64,000 bases of DNA from Apus apus (Eukaryota > Chordata > Aves > Apodiformes > Apodidae): NCBI RefSeq assembly GCF_020740795.1, contig NC_067304.1, positions 2,222,056 through 2,286,055 on the forward strand, given 5' to 3'. The notes beneath the pieces were generated by a model. It had not been told where the DNA came from and did not search any database. It was given only the letters and a program-made list of their open reading frames with translations. Positions within the stretch are counted from its first letter, which is position 1. Each line of letters starts with the position of its first letter. A program made the translations under genes and the position numbers. Positions 45,262 through 56,504 of the stretch are shown here, piece by piece.

Positions 45262-45271
45262 CTATAAATAA
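45262..45271 (+). promoter_or_regulatory. MEF2 or TATA-type motif
   Basis: CTATAAATAA fits the MEF2 consensus YTAWWWWTAR and also contains TATAAATA. No clear transcript start or exon follows, so either reading is possible. Confidence 0.35.
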
Positions 45272-45424
45272 CCTCGATAATAGCAGCCTGGGCTTTCCAG
45301 GAATAGAGTGTCCAAAAGGCAGGGAAAACCATTCCCACTCTGGCCTGGATGGGGAAACTGAGGCACGGCTGGTTTCAGGCACAACTCTCACCCACTGCAC
45401 CGAGGGCTCTGCCAGGCAGCTGTG

Positions 45425-45530
45425 GAATTTGCTCCTGAATAAACTGTCATGGAAATGAGCCCTTATGTGTATTTATAGGTGCTGTCCTGCCAGCTGGAAT
45501 CTAATAGGGGAGAAAATAAATTGGGAAACT
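45425..45530. promoter_or_regulatory. AT-rich island, possible conserved element
   Basis: Contains CTCCTGAATAAACTGTCATG, GAAATGAGCCCTTATG and GTATTTATAGG in a GC-rich background. No coding frame. Confidence 0.3.
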
Positions 45531-45579
45531 GCCTGGAACAGGAGGGTGGTGCTTCAGACTCTGGCCCCACACCCTGCTG

Positions 45580-45718
45580 GGTATGTCTGTCCCTGGGGTG
45601 TCTGTCCCTGATCCCTGGGGTGTCTGTCCCTTATTCCTGGGGTGTCTGTCCCCGATCCCTGGGGTGTCTGTCCCTGGGGTATCTGTCTCTGGTCCCTGGG
45701 GTGGCTGTCCCTGGTCTC
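45580..45718. repeat. Short tandem repeat CTGTCCCTGGGGTGT
   Basis: About eight imperfect copies of a 15-24 base unit (GGGGTGTCTGTCCCTGATCC variants). Confidence 0.85.
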
Positions 45719-46049
45719 AAGTGCCCAGCTCTGCACCCCAGGGTGCCCAGCCTTGCTCCTGGGTTCCCAGATCCCCAGAGGATGTGGCCCTGGGCTGCCC
45801 AGGAAGCCAACACTGGGTGCTCCTCTCCATCTCCCACAGGCTGCAGTTGGCTTTGGGGTCTGGGAAATTAGAGGGTGTTGCCAGCACTGGGTGTATGTGT
45901 GTGTGGGGGGGGAGGGGGGTCACAGTGGGTGAAGCTACAACACGTTTGGCACCTCTGTCCCTGGGGCTCCTGGTGGGTGCTCCTTCCTTGCTGTGCCAGT
46001 GACACACACGTGCGTGTGTGTGTGTGCACAAGTGGTGGTGCCACAGGGG

Positions 46050-47260
46050 GGGCTGCAGAGCCCCCCACCCCTCGGGCAGGGGTGCCCATGGCAGCGGGGC
46101 CAGTGCCAGCCCCCGTGGCCGGTGCACCGAGCCCCCGGGGGGGCCCTCACTCCCATTTCCCAGCCGTGAAGGGATGTGAAGACCCCCAGGGCCAGGCGTG
46201 ACCCTGCAGCCATCCCGGGATGGGCTGGGGGGGGGGGGGTTTCCTCTCCGAAAAGGGCGGGCGGCGGGGCCGGGGGGCTGGGAGCAGCGATGCTGGCAGC
46301 GCTTTGTGTCTCTGCTTCCCTCCTCCTGCTGCTCCCGAGCTCTCGCCGCCGTGATTCCCTGCAGAGGGCTAAAAATATCCCCGGGAGCTGCCGCCGCACA
46401 CGGGCACGGGGGGGGTTGTAAATCACCCGGGGGGGTCGTGTCGCTGCGGCCCTTCCCCATCCTCGCTGCGACGGGCGGGCGGAGTGCGGGGAAACAGGGA
46501 CAAAGCGGCCTCTGCCCCTTGGCCACGTGGGGAAACTGAGGCACGGGTGGGCGCAGATGGGGCTCTGCGGGGGGAGGCGGGGGGTCCGTTTGTCTGCGAT
46601 GCTGGGGGAGAAGGGAGCGGCCCCGTGGCGGCGGCAGGGCTGGGCGGGACGCGGACCCCGCGCTCGTGGCACTGTCACATCCATCGGCCCCAGGTACGTC
46701 CCTCTGCACCAGAGCCGCCCCCCTGCAGCAGGACCAGCCTCCTGCGTCCCACCCAGCCCCCTGCGCTGGAGCCTTCCCTGCCGCAGCCTTCGGCTCCTGC
46801 TCCTTCCCTCCGCGCCAGACCCGCCCTCCTGCCTTGGATCCGGCCCCTTCCACCGCATCCACACCGGGACCGCCTCCCTCTTCCCACACTTCCCTCCTCC
46901 TCGGGCTGAGGGACGAGCTCTGGGGACCAGCTCGGGGCGGGGGGGCCGTTCCCTTCCCTCCCACCTCTCCATCCCCCCGTTCCCCACTCCCACCCCCGCC
47001 CCACGCACTGAGCTGGGCAGTTCTCATGCCCCTCAGCCAGCTCCGGCTCGTGGCCCGTTTCCTCCGAGGCCACAGGGAAGGGGCTGCAGGAGGGGGGTCC
47101 TGTGCAAGAGGGGGGCGTCCCCAGTTCGGTCCCATCACCCTGGTGGGGCCCAGCATCCCGAGGGAACCTCCCTCTTCCCACCGTCCCTCCCTCCTCGCTC
47201 CCGTTCCCGCCGCGTTCCAGCCCAGCCCGGCGGAGCTGCCAAAGCTCGGGGCAAACGGGG
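46050..47260. promoter_or_regulatory. CpG-rich patch
   Basis: Dense CG dinucleotides at about 46240-46700 and again to 47260. A short frame at 46291-46421 (plus) starts MLAALCVSASLLLLLPSSRR, which resembles a signal peptide, but no following exon was recognised. Confidence 0.4.
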
Positions 47261-47269
47261 ACAAGTCGG

Positions 47270-47490
47270 GAGAGAGAGAGAGAGAGACAGAGAGAAATTT
47301 TTGTGAGCGTCTATTTTCCTCCCATCAAAATCCACCAGCCGGAGAAAGCAGCGGGGGGAGGAGGAGGAGGAGGAGGAGGAGGAGGATGGGGAAACCCATC
47401 CCGGGGGACGCTGCCGAACCCCGCGCCGGAGCTGGATTTATTCTCACACACACACACACACGCACAAACACACACACACACCCTCCTCTA
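47270..47490. repeat. Cluster of GA, GGA and CA microsatellites
   Basis: GAGAGAGAGAGAGA at about 47271-47286, a GGA run at 47357-47386 and two CA runs at 47445-47480. Confidence 0.9.
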
Positions 47491-47614
47491 TCCTCGCACC
47501 ACGTTTTGATGTCGGCCCCGTAATGAAGCCAGGTAATAAATCCCAGCCTGCTGGGAAGTGGTGAATCAGCGGCCGGACACGCTGCCACCCCCGCGGTGGC
47601 ACCCGCCGCTCCTG

Positions 47615-47935
47615 TCCCCAGCCCTGTGTGCCCAGCCCTGTGTCCCCAGCCCTGTCCCCCCAGCCCTGTGTCCCCAGCCCTGTGTCCCCGGCCCTTTCCC
47701 CCCAGCCCTGTCCCCCCAGCCCTGTCCCCAGCCCTGTCCCCCCAGCCCCGTCCCCAGCCCCGTCCCCAGCCCTGTCCCCAGCCTTGTGTCCCCGGCCCTG
47801 TCCCCCCAGCCCTTTCCCCCCAGCCCTGTCCCCAGCCCTGTCCCCCCAGCCCTGTCCCCCCAGCCCTGTCCCCCCAGCCCTGTCCCCAGCCCTGTCCCCA
47901 GCCCTGTGTCCCCAGCCCTGTGTTCCCAGCCCGCC
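47615..47935. repeat. Minisatellite CCCAGCCCTGTCC
   Basis: About 24 imperfect copies of a 12-16 base unit (CCCAGCCCTGTCCCC, CCCAGCCCTGTGTCC). C-rich on plus. It creates false Pro/Ser/Gln-rich and Gly/Thr/Gln-rich frames on the two strands. Confidence 0.95.
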
Positions 47936-48734
47936 CCGGGGCCCCGGGCAGCGAAGCCCCCGCCATCCCCGGCTCCATCGGGCAGTTTCGGCCACGGCAC
48001 AAACACGTTTGGCCACATTCCCCTGGATCCCGCCCAGGGCTGGTGCCAGGAATCGGCTCCAAAAAAACATGTTCCGTGGGAAGGGCAGGAACGTTTGGCT
48101 GGTGGATGGGGAGGCTGTGGGACACCCGGGGATGCTGAACCCCACGGTCACCCCCATGCCCTGTTAGCCCCAGAGCGTCTAACTGGTCCCAGTGGGTTCA
48201 TCCCACCCTGGGGCATGTGTCTGATTTTGCAGCTTCTCCCCCCAAAAACAACCTCCCTGACACCCCCCAGCCCCGGGTTCTGCCACCTCCCCGCACCCAC
48301 CCTGCACCCTTTGGTCCCTGAGGACCCCAGTCCCGCTGCAGTTTCCCTCTCCACTGGGTCAACATGTCCCTGGTTGAAGAGCCAAGGTGACACATCTGGA
48401 AGGTGCAACCACTGGCAGGATTCCCTGGACTCAGGGAACACCTCCCACCACCCCCCAGCACCAAACCCCCTCCACAGCAGTTCCCCAGAGACCCCAAACC
48501 CACCTCAGACCCCAAACCCAGCCTGTGCCCAACTGCTGCAAAGGGGCCGGCACATCTGGGACGCACATCTGGGGTCTTACATCCCCCTCTAGCTGGGTGT
48601 CACCATCGGTGGCGAGTGACACAGACCATCCCAAGTGCCACCGACATCACTTGGTCCCCGGGAGCTGGAATTCAAAGTCCCCCCGAGTGGCTGATCCCCT
48701 CCACAAGTTACAGAAGGTCCTTGGACCTCGTGAG

Positions 48735-48830
48735 CAGCTGGTGTGAAGCTGTAATTACCTTAATTAGCTCTGGGATTGCATTCCCTCCCTGTGCTAATTT
48801 CGTTTCTACAGTAACCAGCCCGAGAGGTGT
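48735..48830. promoter_or_regulatory. AT-rich island with paired homeodomain motifs
   Basis: TGTAATTACCTTAATTAGCT then GGGATTGCATTCC and GTGCTAATTTCG. Several TAAT cores within 60 bases; enhancer-like. Confidence 0.4.
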
Positions 48831-49119
48831 TTGTGAGCTTGGAGCAAGCTGGAGGCAGGAGCCTCAGCAGCCAAACCAGGCACCCCGAAACCACCCTGAA
48901 ACTGGGGGCCACCCCCAAATCCCCCTGCCCAGGGGCTCAGCCAGCCCTGCTTCCCCCATCCAGAGGGTGTTTCCCATCATCCCAAGGCGGGGGGGCTTTG
49001 CTGCATCCATTCAGCTCCTAGGAAGGGGTGGGAGGAAAGCAGGACAGGGGGCTTGGTGGTCCCCAGATGAACGGGTGGATTTGGGAGCAGGCAGAGCCAG
49101 GGCTCGTTCCTCCCTGCTG

Positions 49120-49225
49120 GTATTTGCTGTAACCCAATATCCTCCCCGGTGCAAGAGCCATTGGGGAGGAAACCATAAAAGCTTCAGGAAATGGGTATTA
49201 ATTCACCTCGTGGCAATAAAAGGGA
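49120..49225. promoter_or_regulatory. Possible conserved noncoding element
   Basis: TAACCCAATATCCTCC, GAGCCATTGGGGAGGAAACC, ATAAAAGCTTCAGGAAATGG and TATTAATTCACC in a GC-rich region, including a CCAAT-box palindrome half (CCATTGG). No frame of interest. Confidence 0.3.
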
Positions 49226-49606
49226 AGAAGGGCTCCCGGGCAGCCCGGCTGCCTCAGGGGAGCGGGGAGCACAGCCCCTGCGGGAACCCCCCTCACCACT
49301 GGGAATTAACACACACACACCCCGAGTATTTTTTGGACTGAAAGGAGGGAGGTGCAAGGGGGAAGCAGCCACTCTCCTCCCACCCCGCACAGGGACAAGG
49401 ACAAGGTGGATCCCACTGCCGGGCTGGGCTGGTCCCTGCACTGCAGCATCATCATCCTGCAACAAAAGAGGTTTCTGGGATGGGTAGAATCCGTCCTGCT
49501 GCTTGTGGGGGGAGCAGGTGATGGTTGGGGGAGCCCGGGGGGGGTGATGTGTGCGGGGTCCCCCCCGCCCCCACTCCACTGCCCTGGGAGCCCCGGCTCG
49601 TGGGGA

Positions 49607-49614
49607 TATAAATA
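49607..49614 (+). promoter_or_regulatory. TATA box, orphan promoter candidate
   Basis: TATAAATA followed by G. A perfect MEF2-type site (TTAAAAATAA) lies 240 bases downstream at 49855-49864. No coding exon found after it. Confidence 0.4.
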
Positions 49615-51769
49615 GTGCTGGAAAGCAGGTTGCGATGCTCCCATCACTCCACAGAGGATTCAGCATTCCCCAAAAAAACAGCGGAGCCCAGGGAGGGGGC
49701 CGGGATTGTTCAGGGAAGGACCCACATTCCTCCCCCTTCCCCGCCCCGTTGCAAGCATCCAAGAGGAGCATTTCCCGGGACGGATTTCTCCCTGGCGGCC
49801 GGCAGCGGCAGCAGGACAGGCGGCGGAGGCTGAATTCTGCTGAGTGGTCGCTTTTTAAAAATAACTCTGCCTTTGTCAGCAGGTCAGGGTTGCTCCAGAT
49901 TGAATAATCGCAGCCGGGCTCCCGGCCCTTCCCTGCTCCCGGGTCCTCCCCTGCTCCCGGGATCCCTCGGATGGACCTTGGACCACAGCCCCTTCACCAG
50001 CATCACTTGGCCCCAGGGGTTGAACATCTCCCCTGGCGGGGGGGATACACTCTGCATCCCCCCCAAACCCAGCCCAAAAGCCGCAGTGGGTGGTGATGCC
50101 CCCCCCAGCTGGCACCCCCAGGGCTTTGGGGGGGGTGGGTTAATGGGGGGAACTGGGGCACGGGAGGATGGAGCTGTTGGGTGTTTGCCGAACTGGCTGA
50201 CTCATGCAGTAATTGCTCCTTCAATGTGAGCACGTTGGTGCAGGGAGGGAAGATGCTGGCAGGAGGGAAGGCAGGGAGCTGGGCTGCTCCCTCATGCCCA
50301 GGGAAGGAGCAGCTCCAGCTGCCTCACACCAGGAGCAGGGAAAACGTCCCAGCTTGGGGGCAGGAGATGAAGGATGGACAGAAGGGAGGGTGGGGGAGGC
50401 TGGAGATAAGTGGGAACGTGGCAGGAGAAGGAAGGTGGAACCCTGTGGAGCAAACTGTGATGGCAAAGAGTGGTGGGTCCAGTGATGCCTGGCATGGCCA
50501 TGGCCATGGCTTGAGGGCCAGGCTGGTCTCAGGTGGGCAACGTTTGGAAAGAGATGAAGCAATTTAGCAGCACTGGGGACCTATGGCATTGGGAGTGGGA
50601 ATCAAGCACCCAGGGAGGAAAAGCTCAAGTGGGAAAAGCAGTGAGCTTGGCTCCAAGCTCGGATCCAGACTGGCTGCAGGAGGTTGAAGTAGATTCCTAC
50701 ATCCTTGCAGCTGGAACACAGCTGGCCTGATGTGGGGCAAATGGAACTGGTGGCTGTCTTGGCAGCCAAAGGGGAGGATTAGGGCAGGAAAGCAGCTCCC
50801 TGGGTTTGTCCTCATTGCCACGGGGCCCAGGATGCTGTGCTACCCGTGGCCACCCCAAAAGGATGCTGAGGAAAACAAGGAGAGGGGAACAACCCTCCAC
50901 CCCAGCATGTCCCCCATCCTGCCTGGGACAGGGGGACAGGCCACCTGCAGAGGCCAGACCCCAGGGCCCCCCAGAGTGCCCCCTTCTCCAGCCCTGCCTC
51001 CCTCTGGGGCAGCTCGGGAGCCAAGGCTGGTGCTGCCGGGACAAACCCCGGGGCTGGGAAGGGGGAGGAAACCGCAGGTGCCTCGTCAGTCCCTGCAGAG
51101 CCCCCTGGGGACGCGGCGGGTGGGGGGACGTGGCTGGGACCCCATCAGTAGGACACGGGAAGGTGGAAAACCAGGATATGCTGGAGAGGGGTTCGGAGTG
51201 CTGGGAGCTGCCCCTTGGGGCTTTTCCCCCAAAAACTCCCGCAGGGTCCTCACCTTCCCCCCCGAGGGGGGGATGGGGGGGACACACCAGCTCCCCCGTC
51301 GCGACGCCGATGCCAACGGGGAGAACAGATCTCCCAGAGCAATAAACCCTCACCCTTCTTCAGGTGGGATCCACACCCCGGAGTCGCTGCCGCTGCCCCG
51401 GGGACAGGGGCACCCACCCCGCAGGGGGGGGCCCCTCCTGCCCCATCGCCACCCCGAGCTGCCCCCCGACCCCGCCACCGGCACAGGGGGATGAAACCCC
51501 CTCCCAGCACCCTCGGACACCCCCATCCCCGCGGGGCTGTGGAGGGACCGCGCACCCCGGTGCGACCCCCGCTCCGGGGAAGCATCGCCGGGGGGGCACG
51601 GACCCCTGGCCGCGGGTCCCGGTGGGTCCGGCTCTACCGGGGGCTTTATCCCTTTCCACACCCCCCGCCCCGCCCCCCCCCCCGCAAAATGTCACCCAAA
51701 AGAAGTCACAAAATGCCTTCCCTGAGCCTTTTTTTCCTCCCCATCTCTTTTATTTCCCCCCCCCCCCAT

Positions 51770-51870
51770 TAAAAATCAAACGTGTTCGGATTTGGGGTGA
51801 ACCCTGGGCGGGGGGGGGGGGGGGGGGTCCGGTCTCCCATCCTTCATCCTCAAACCCCCCCCCCCCCCGG
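51770..51870. repeat. Long C and G homopolymer runs
   Basis: A C run near 51757-51768, about 18 consecutive G near 51811-51828 and a C run near 51857-51868. Prone to sequencing error, so local lengths are unreliable. Confidence 0.8.
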
Positions 51871-52044
51871 CATTTAAGAGGTGAGAAAGGCAATCGCAGC
51901 TTTTGGTTTTCCTCCTGGATTGAGTTAATTATTTTTTGTTGCTAAATAATAAAAGCAGGGAGCGATTTGGGGCTTGTGCCCCTCGGGGGGAAAATGGGGA
52001 AGGGGTTGGGAAAATGGGGGGGGGGGTGGGGGGGTGGGGAGGGA

Positions 52045-52053
52045 TATAAAAGG
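52045..52053 (+). promoter_or_regulatory. TATA box with initiator and splice donor, orphan promoter candidate
   Basis: TATAAAAGG at 52045, an initiator-like GCACTC with its A at 52074 (29 bases downstream, the expected spacing), then a consensus donor GGTGAGT at 52100-52106. This would make a 27-base leader exon of a plus-strand transcript. I could not find the next exon. Confidence 0.5.
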
Positions 52054-52109
52054 TTTCGTGCGGTGAGCCGGGCACTCAGGGAAGAGGCTGAAAGGGGGTG
52101 GTGAGTGCT

Positions 52110-54290
52110 TTGTGTTTCATGCTTGAAGGCATCGAGGCTTTTCCCAGCCTTCCCACCATGATTTAAGACCAGCTCTGCGGCTCAGGAGGGGATCAGAACT
52201 GCTGGGGGCAGCTCGGCAGGGACACCCCCCCGCCCCCCTCCGCCCCCCCAGGTCTGCCTGGTCTGGTCCTGGTTTGGGAATACCCTGTCTGGGGGGAACT
52301 AATCCTACCCCCCCACACATTGGGCAGCTCTGGGGGATTCAATTGGGGCATCTCCAGGGTAGATACCAGCCCTGGGATGGGCTTTCTGGGAGCAGTGACA
52401 AGTCCCTGCTGTCCCCCTCGCCCTCATCTGCAGCAGGGGGGGGTCTCATCCCTCCCCAGAGGGTTATTTACCCTCTGAGTGCATCAATCCTCTAGACGAG
52501 GCAGGATGAGGACCCAGGACCTTCAGGTCCTCCTGAGCCAGGACCCCAAAAGGCAGAGCCCCCCCCCCCCCGCCCCCGAGTGGGTTATTGCCTCTGGGGG
52601 GCACAGGGGGTAGGAAGGTTTGCAGCCCAGCTGCTTCCCAGCACAGGGATCTGGGGGGGGGGGGGGACACATTGACCAGTCACATCCCCCAAGACCCCTT
52701 CCCCCCCCCGAGCACGGGGTGCAGCCCCACGTTTTGGGGTGCATTTGGGGCCCAACCTCACGCTTCAGCCGCAGCAGTGAAGTGTTTGGGACAGAGGGTT
52801 TGTCACCCCCAGGGGCTCTGCCAGGCAGTGTGGGCTCCAGCAGGGCTGTCCATGTCTTGGGACCTGGCATCTCAGAACACCCAGGTGCACCTCGGGGCAA
52901 GGACACCTCCTCCAGGCCCCCCCAATTCCCCACCCTCCATCCCAGCTGTGGGTCTCCCAGCCCTGCCCTATCCCACCTCCCCAGCTGGTCTGGATCCAAC
53001 TCAATCCCCCTTTTCCCACCCTCCTCAGGGCTCTATAAACCCTGAGCAGCCCCAGCTGATTTTCCCCTCTCTGGGTTTTTGCTGTTTTCTTTCTAATTCT
53101 GCTTAAAACCAGGCCTGGGGCTGCTCATCTCTGGTGCCAGGGCTCTTCTGCTTCATCTGCCTTCAAAATACAGATGGGAAAAGGGGCTGGAAACATCAGG
53201 GATGCTGCAGGATGGGGTCGAATCACAGGAAGGGAAGGATGTGAGTGGCAGCAGAGGCTTTTTCCCTGGAGAGGTGAGTGGCTGGGGACTGTGAAGGGGA
53301 TGGAAGTGGGGTAAATCCTGCAGGAAAGCTGGTGAAGAGGCTGCAGGTTCTTCTGCAGCTCAGGGTGGGGGAAACTGGGAAGGAGAAGTGAGGGTGGGAG
53401 CAGCAGTTGGGTGGGACCTGAGGTCAGGGTGAGAGGGAGGAAAGGATGAGCCCTGAATGCAGGCTGGGGGGGTGAGAGTGGCCAAGGATGGGGCTGGGGG
53501 GGCTGCAGCAGGGATGGAGGTGAGAGTGTTAATCTGAATGGGGGGGGGATGCATCAAGGGAGCAGCTCAGTTTGGGGTGCACCTGGATGGGGAACGGGAA
53601 GAGCTCATCACTATGGGGGAAAACAGCCCCCCTGGACCCCTCCCCCAGTTCTGCTCTATCCTCCTGGCAGCCTGGAATGGGGTCTGGGGGCTTCACCCCC
53701 ACCCTGGCTCTGAGGAGCTGGGCCAAGGGCTTTGTTCCCCAGGGGAATTCAATGTCAGGGTCGTCCTTTTCCAATGGATGGGAGACCCTCCAGGGGGGTC
53801 CCCTCCACCCCAGCCCAGGGTTGGGGGGGCTTGGGGGCCATGGCAGGGGCCGGGCAGAGCTGATAACCCCCTGGCTGCCCTTCCCTGAGCAGAGGGAGCT
53901 GCAGATAAAGGCACCACAGACAGAGCTGGGCTCAGCTCCAGGCCTGGCTGGGCTTGATACTGACCTCAAGGGGCAACCTCTCCCTTGGGCTCAGCCAGCA
54001 AAGCTCTGATCACCTCCCTCACTTCACCCCAAATTTCTTCCACCATCCCCCCCCCCCCTTCCCTGGATAAGCAGCTTGAATCACTCTGAGCAGGGTGATA
54101 CCCCAGCCATGCCCTTCCCCTCCTCTTCCTCAGGTTTAGACCAAGCTTTGGGCTGGAGTGGTGGTGGGGGAAACCAACAACAAAACAACCCCCAAATCAT
54201 CTTGTTTCACAGAGCAGAAATGCCCAGATCTGCTCACAAACCCCTGCAAAAGGCTCCAGCATCTCGGGTCGAGGAGGAGCTGGGGGGAGG
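52110..54290. other. Intergenic, no gene seen
   Basis: GC-rich with several long C or G runs (52560, 52658, 52703, 54047). No recognised domain on either strand. Confidence 0.5.
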
Positions 54291-54299
54291 GAAGTGGCT

Positions 54300-54530
54300 G
54301 CTTTGGGGATTATTAATGAGCAGCCAGTGATGGGAAAGGAGAGGATCAATTGAAACAAAGGAGTTCAGTGGTAAAAAGAAACGTTTGGGGAGTAATGGGA
54401 GTCCATTTCTCCAGCCGACTGTCGGAAACGCATCCTGTTAAACATCCATCAATTATCCCAGCTTGCAAATGCATTAAGGTAATGAGGAATTATCCATCAA
54501 ATACACTTAAAGCCAGTGCCCTGCTCTGCC
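54300..54530. promoter_or_regulatory. Strong candidate conserved enhancer
   Basis: About 230 bases of AT-rich, low-repeat sequence: GGATTATTAATGAGC, GGATCAATTGAAACAAAGG, TGTTAAACATCCATCAATTA, TTGCAAATGCATTAAGGTAA and GGAATTATCCATCAAATAC. Octamer-like, SOX-like (AACAAAG) and homeodomain cores are packed together. Confidence 0.5.
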
Positions 54531-56399
54531 AGCGCCCTGCAAAGAGCCACTTCAGGAAGGGAAAATGGCCTGAAGGTGGATGGAAACGGGAGGAGGGGCA
54601 GGGAGGAGGCCCTTGGGGCTGTGTCCCCCCCCAAAAAGCTTGGTTCAGCCTTTCCCAGCTCCAGGATCAGCTCCTGGGTTCAGCTGCTTCCTTGGGTGCC
54701 TGCTTGTCCTTCAGAGAGCTGCAGTGACACCAGCTGGTGTCCCCTGTGGGCAGCCCACCTACCTGCTCGTGCCTCAGTTTCCCCTCCCTCCTGGCAGTGG
54801 CTGCCCGGGGCCACCCGTGGGTGCTGCTCATGTCTGAGCCATGTCCCCTGTCCCCTCTTTTTCCCAGGAACAAAAGGGGTGGTGGATGTGGTGTGCAGTT
54901 GTTAAATTCCCCCAAACCCAGCCTCCCCCATGTCGCCCACCCCCCACCCCCCCCCCCCTTGGCACCCAGGATGGCCCCATGTTGGCAGAAGAGGGGTCTG
55001 GGGGGTGGGAGTTCAGGGTCTTGCAGCCCCTTTGGATGCCAGTCCCTGAGCTGGGTGCACTAAGCACAAAAGGAAAGGATCTGGGTGGCAGGATGGGGGT
55101 CCTGGAGCCTCCTGGTGGGGTCTGGGGGCTGTAGGTCCTGTCCCCAAGTGTCTCAGGATGAGCCTGTCCCCGTGGAGGAAGGGGGAGTCTGGAATGTGGC
55201 TGGAGTTGTGCCATTGGGATCTGAGCACAGAGGAAAAAGAGGGATGCATCCCAGCACAGAAGGCTCTGGGGGTCCTTGGTCCTGGGTAATTAAACGGGTT
55301 TGATCCTTTCAGGGCTGAATTTGGGGCCAGTCCTGGAGTTTTCCAACCTGGGTGATGTAACCTGAGGTTTTGGTGCTGTGCTGTGAGGGGGCACGTCCCC
55401 CTGCCCAGGGACAGGGCTGGGTTTATCAGGGCGTTCCCCCAGCAGCAGGATTTGGGGAGCTGGGGCTTTGGTGTAGATTCTCTGATGTCTGCTGCTGTGG
55501 TTGTGGGCAGGCTCCTGCCTCTCCCTTGGTGTGTGGGGAGGGTTGAAGAGCTGAAGTTGGGGTGTCTCCTGCCTCTACCCTTGTCTGGCTCATCCCAGGT
55601 GTGGGGTTGGAGGTCACCAGCACATTCAGAAATCCTGGGAGCACAACCAGCACAGTCACAGCTTGTGCTTCCATAAGGAATGGGGTAAAAATAACAGCTC
55701 TTGGGCTTGTCTTTCCCATCTCCATCCTCCAAACCCCTCTGGCAACCCAGCAGGACCAGCCTGGGCTGAATCCCAGAGCATCCCTGGATCCTTGGCTCCA
55801 TGGCAAGCTGAGCCTCCCTGGGAGAGCACGGGGGTCTGGTAACAGTACCTGCCATTAGGTGTCACAAGAGCATCAGGCCTTTGCTCTTCCCGGGAAGAGG
55901 AGCAGTGCTGTGGGCCAGGAGGAATGGCAGGATGAGGTGGCACCTCGGAGCTGGTGAGAAGAGCTCTGACTGCTGGAAGGGGAAGCCCTGTGTCCCTTGT
56001 GATGCCACTGTCACCCCTGAAGGTAACCACCCTTCTGCACCCAGCTGTTCCCTTTCCTGTCACCTCCTGGGTCACCTGGTGCTGGGGACAAGCAGGAGGT
56101 GGCAACAGGTTCCTGCTGTCCCACTCTTGGCCCTTCATTAACCCAGTGCCTCCTGTTGCACAAAAGCAAGAGCAGAATCAGTGGCTGCTCTTGAGGAAGC
56201 AGCTGGTGCTGGTGCCTTGCTCAGCACCATGGCTCCTCCCTGCAGCCATTCCCACTTGCCACCAGTATCCTCCCAGCAACCAGGAGAAGTCCAGAGCTGA
56301 GATATTTGCAAAACCACAGCAAATTCCTCCCCATTCAGGGTGCATCCAGCCATGGAGGCACAGCTCAGGGTGCTCCCCCAGGAAGGGGTACTCTGGGAC

Positions 56400-56504
56400 C
56401 AGCAGCCTGGGCTGGTGGGAGGTGTCCCTGCCCACGCAGGGGGGTTGGATCTAGATGATCTTTAAGGTCACATTCAACCCAAACCATTCCACGATTCTAT
56501 GATT
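56400..56504 (+). mobile_element. CR1 3' end, intergenic
   Basis: CAGCCTGGGCTGGTGGGAGG, then GTTGGATCTAGATGATCTTT and the terminal CACGATTCTATGATT. A short 5'-truncated copy. Confidence 0.92.

Noticed and set aside
47325-48592. Gly/Thr/Gln-rich and Pro/Ser/Gln-rich frames of 180-344 codons
   Set aside because: Translations of the CCCAGCCCTGTCC minisatellite in different frames; no domain.
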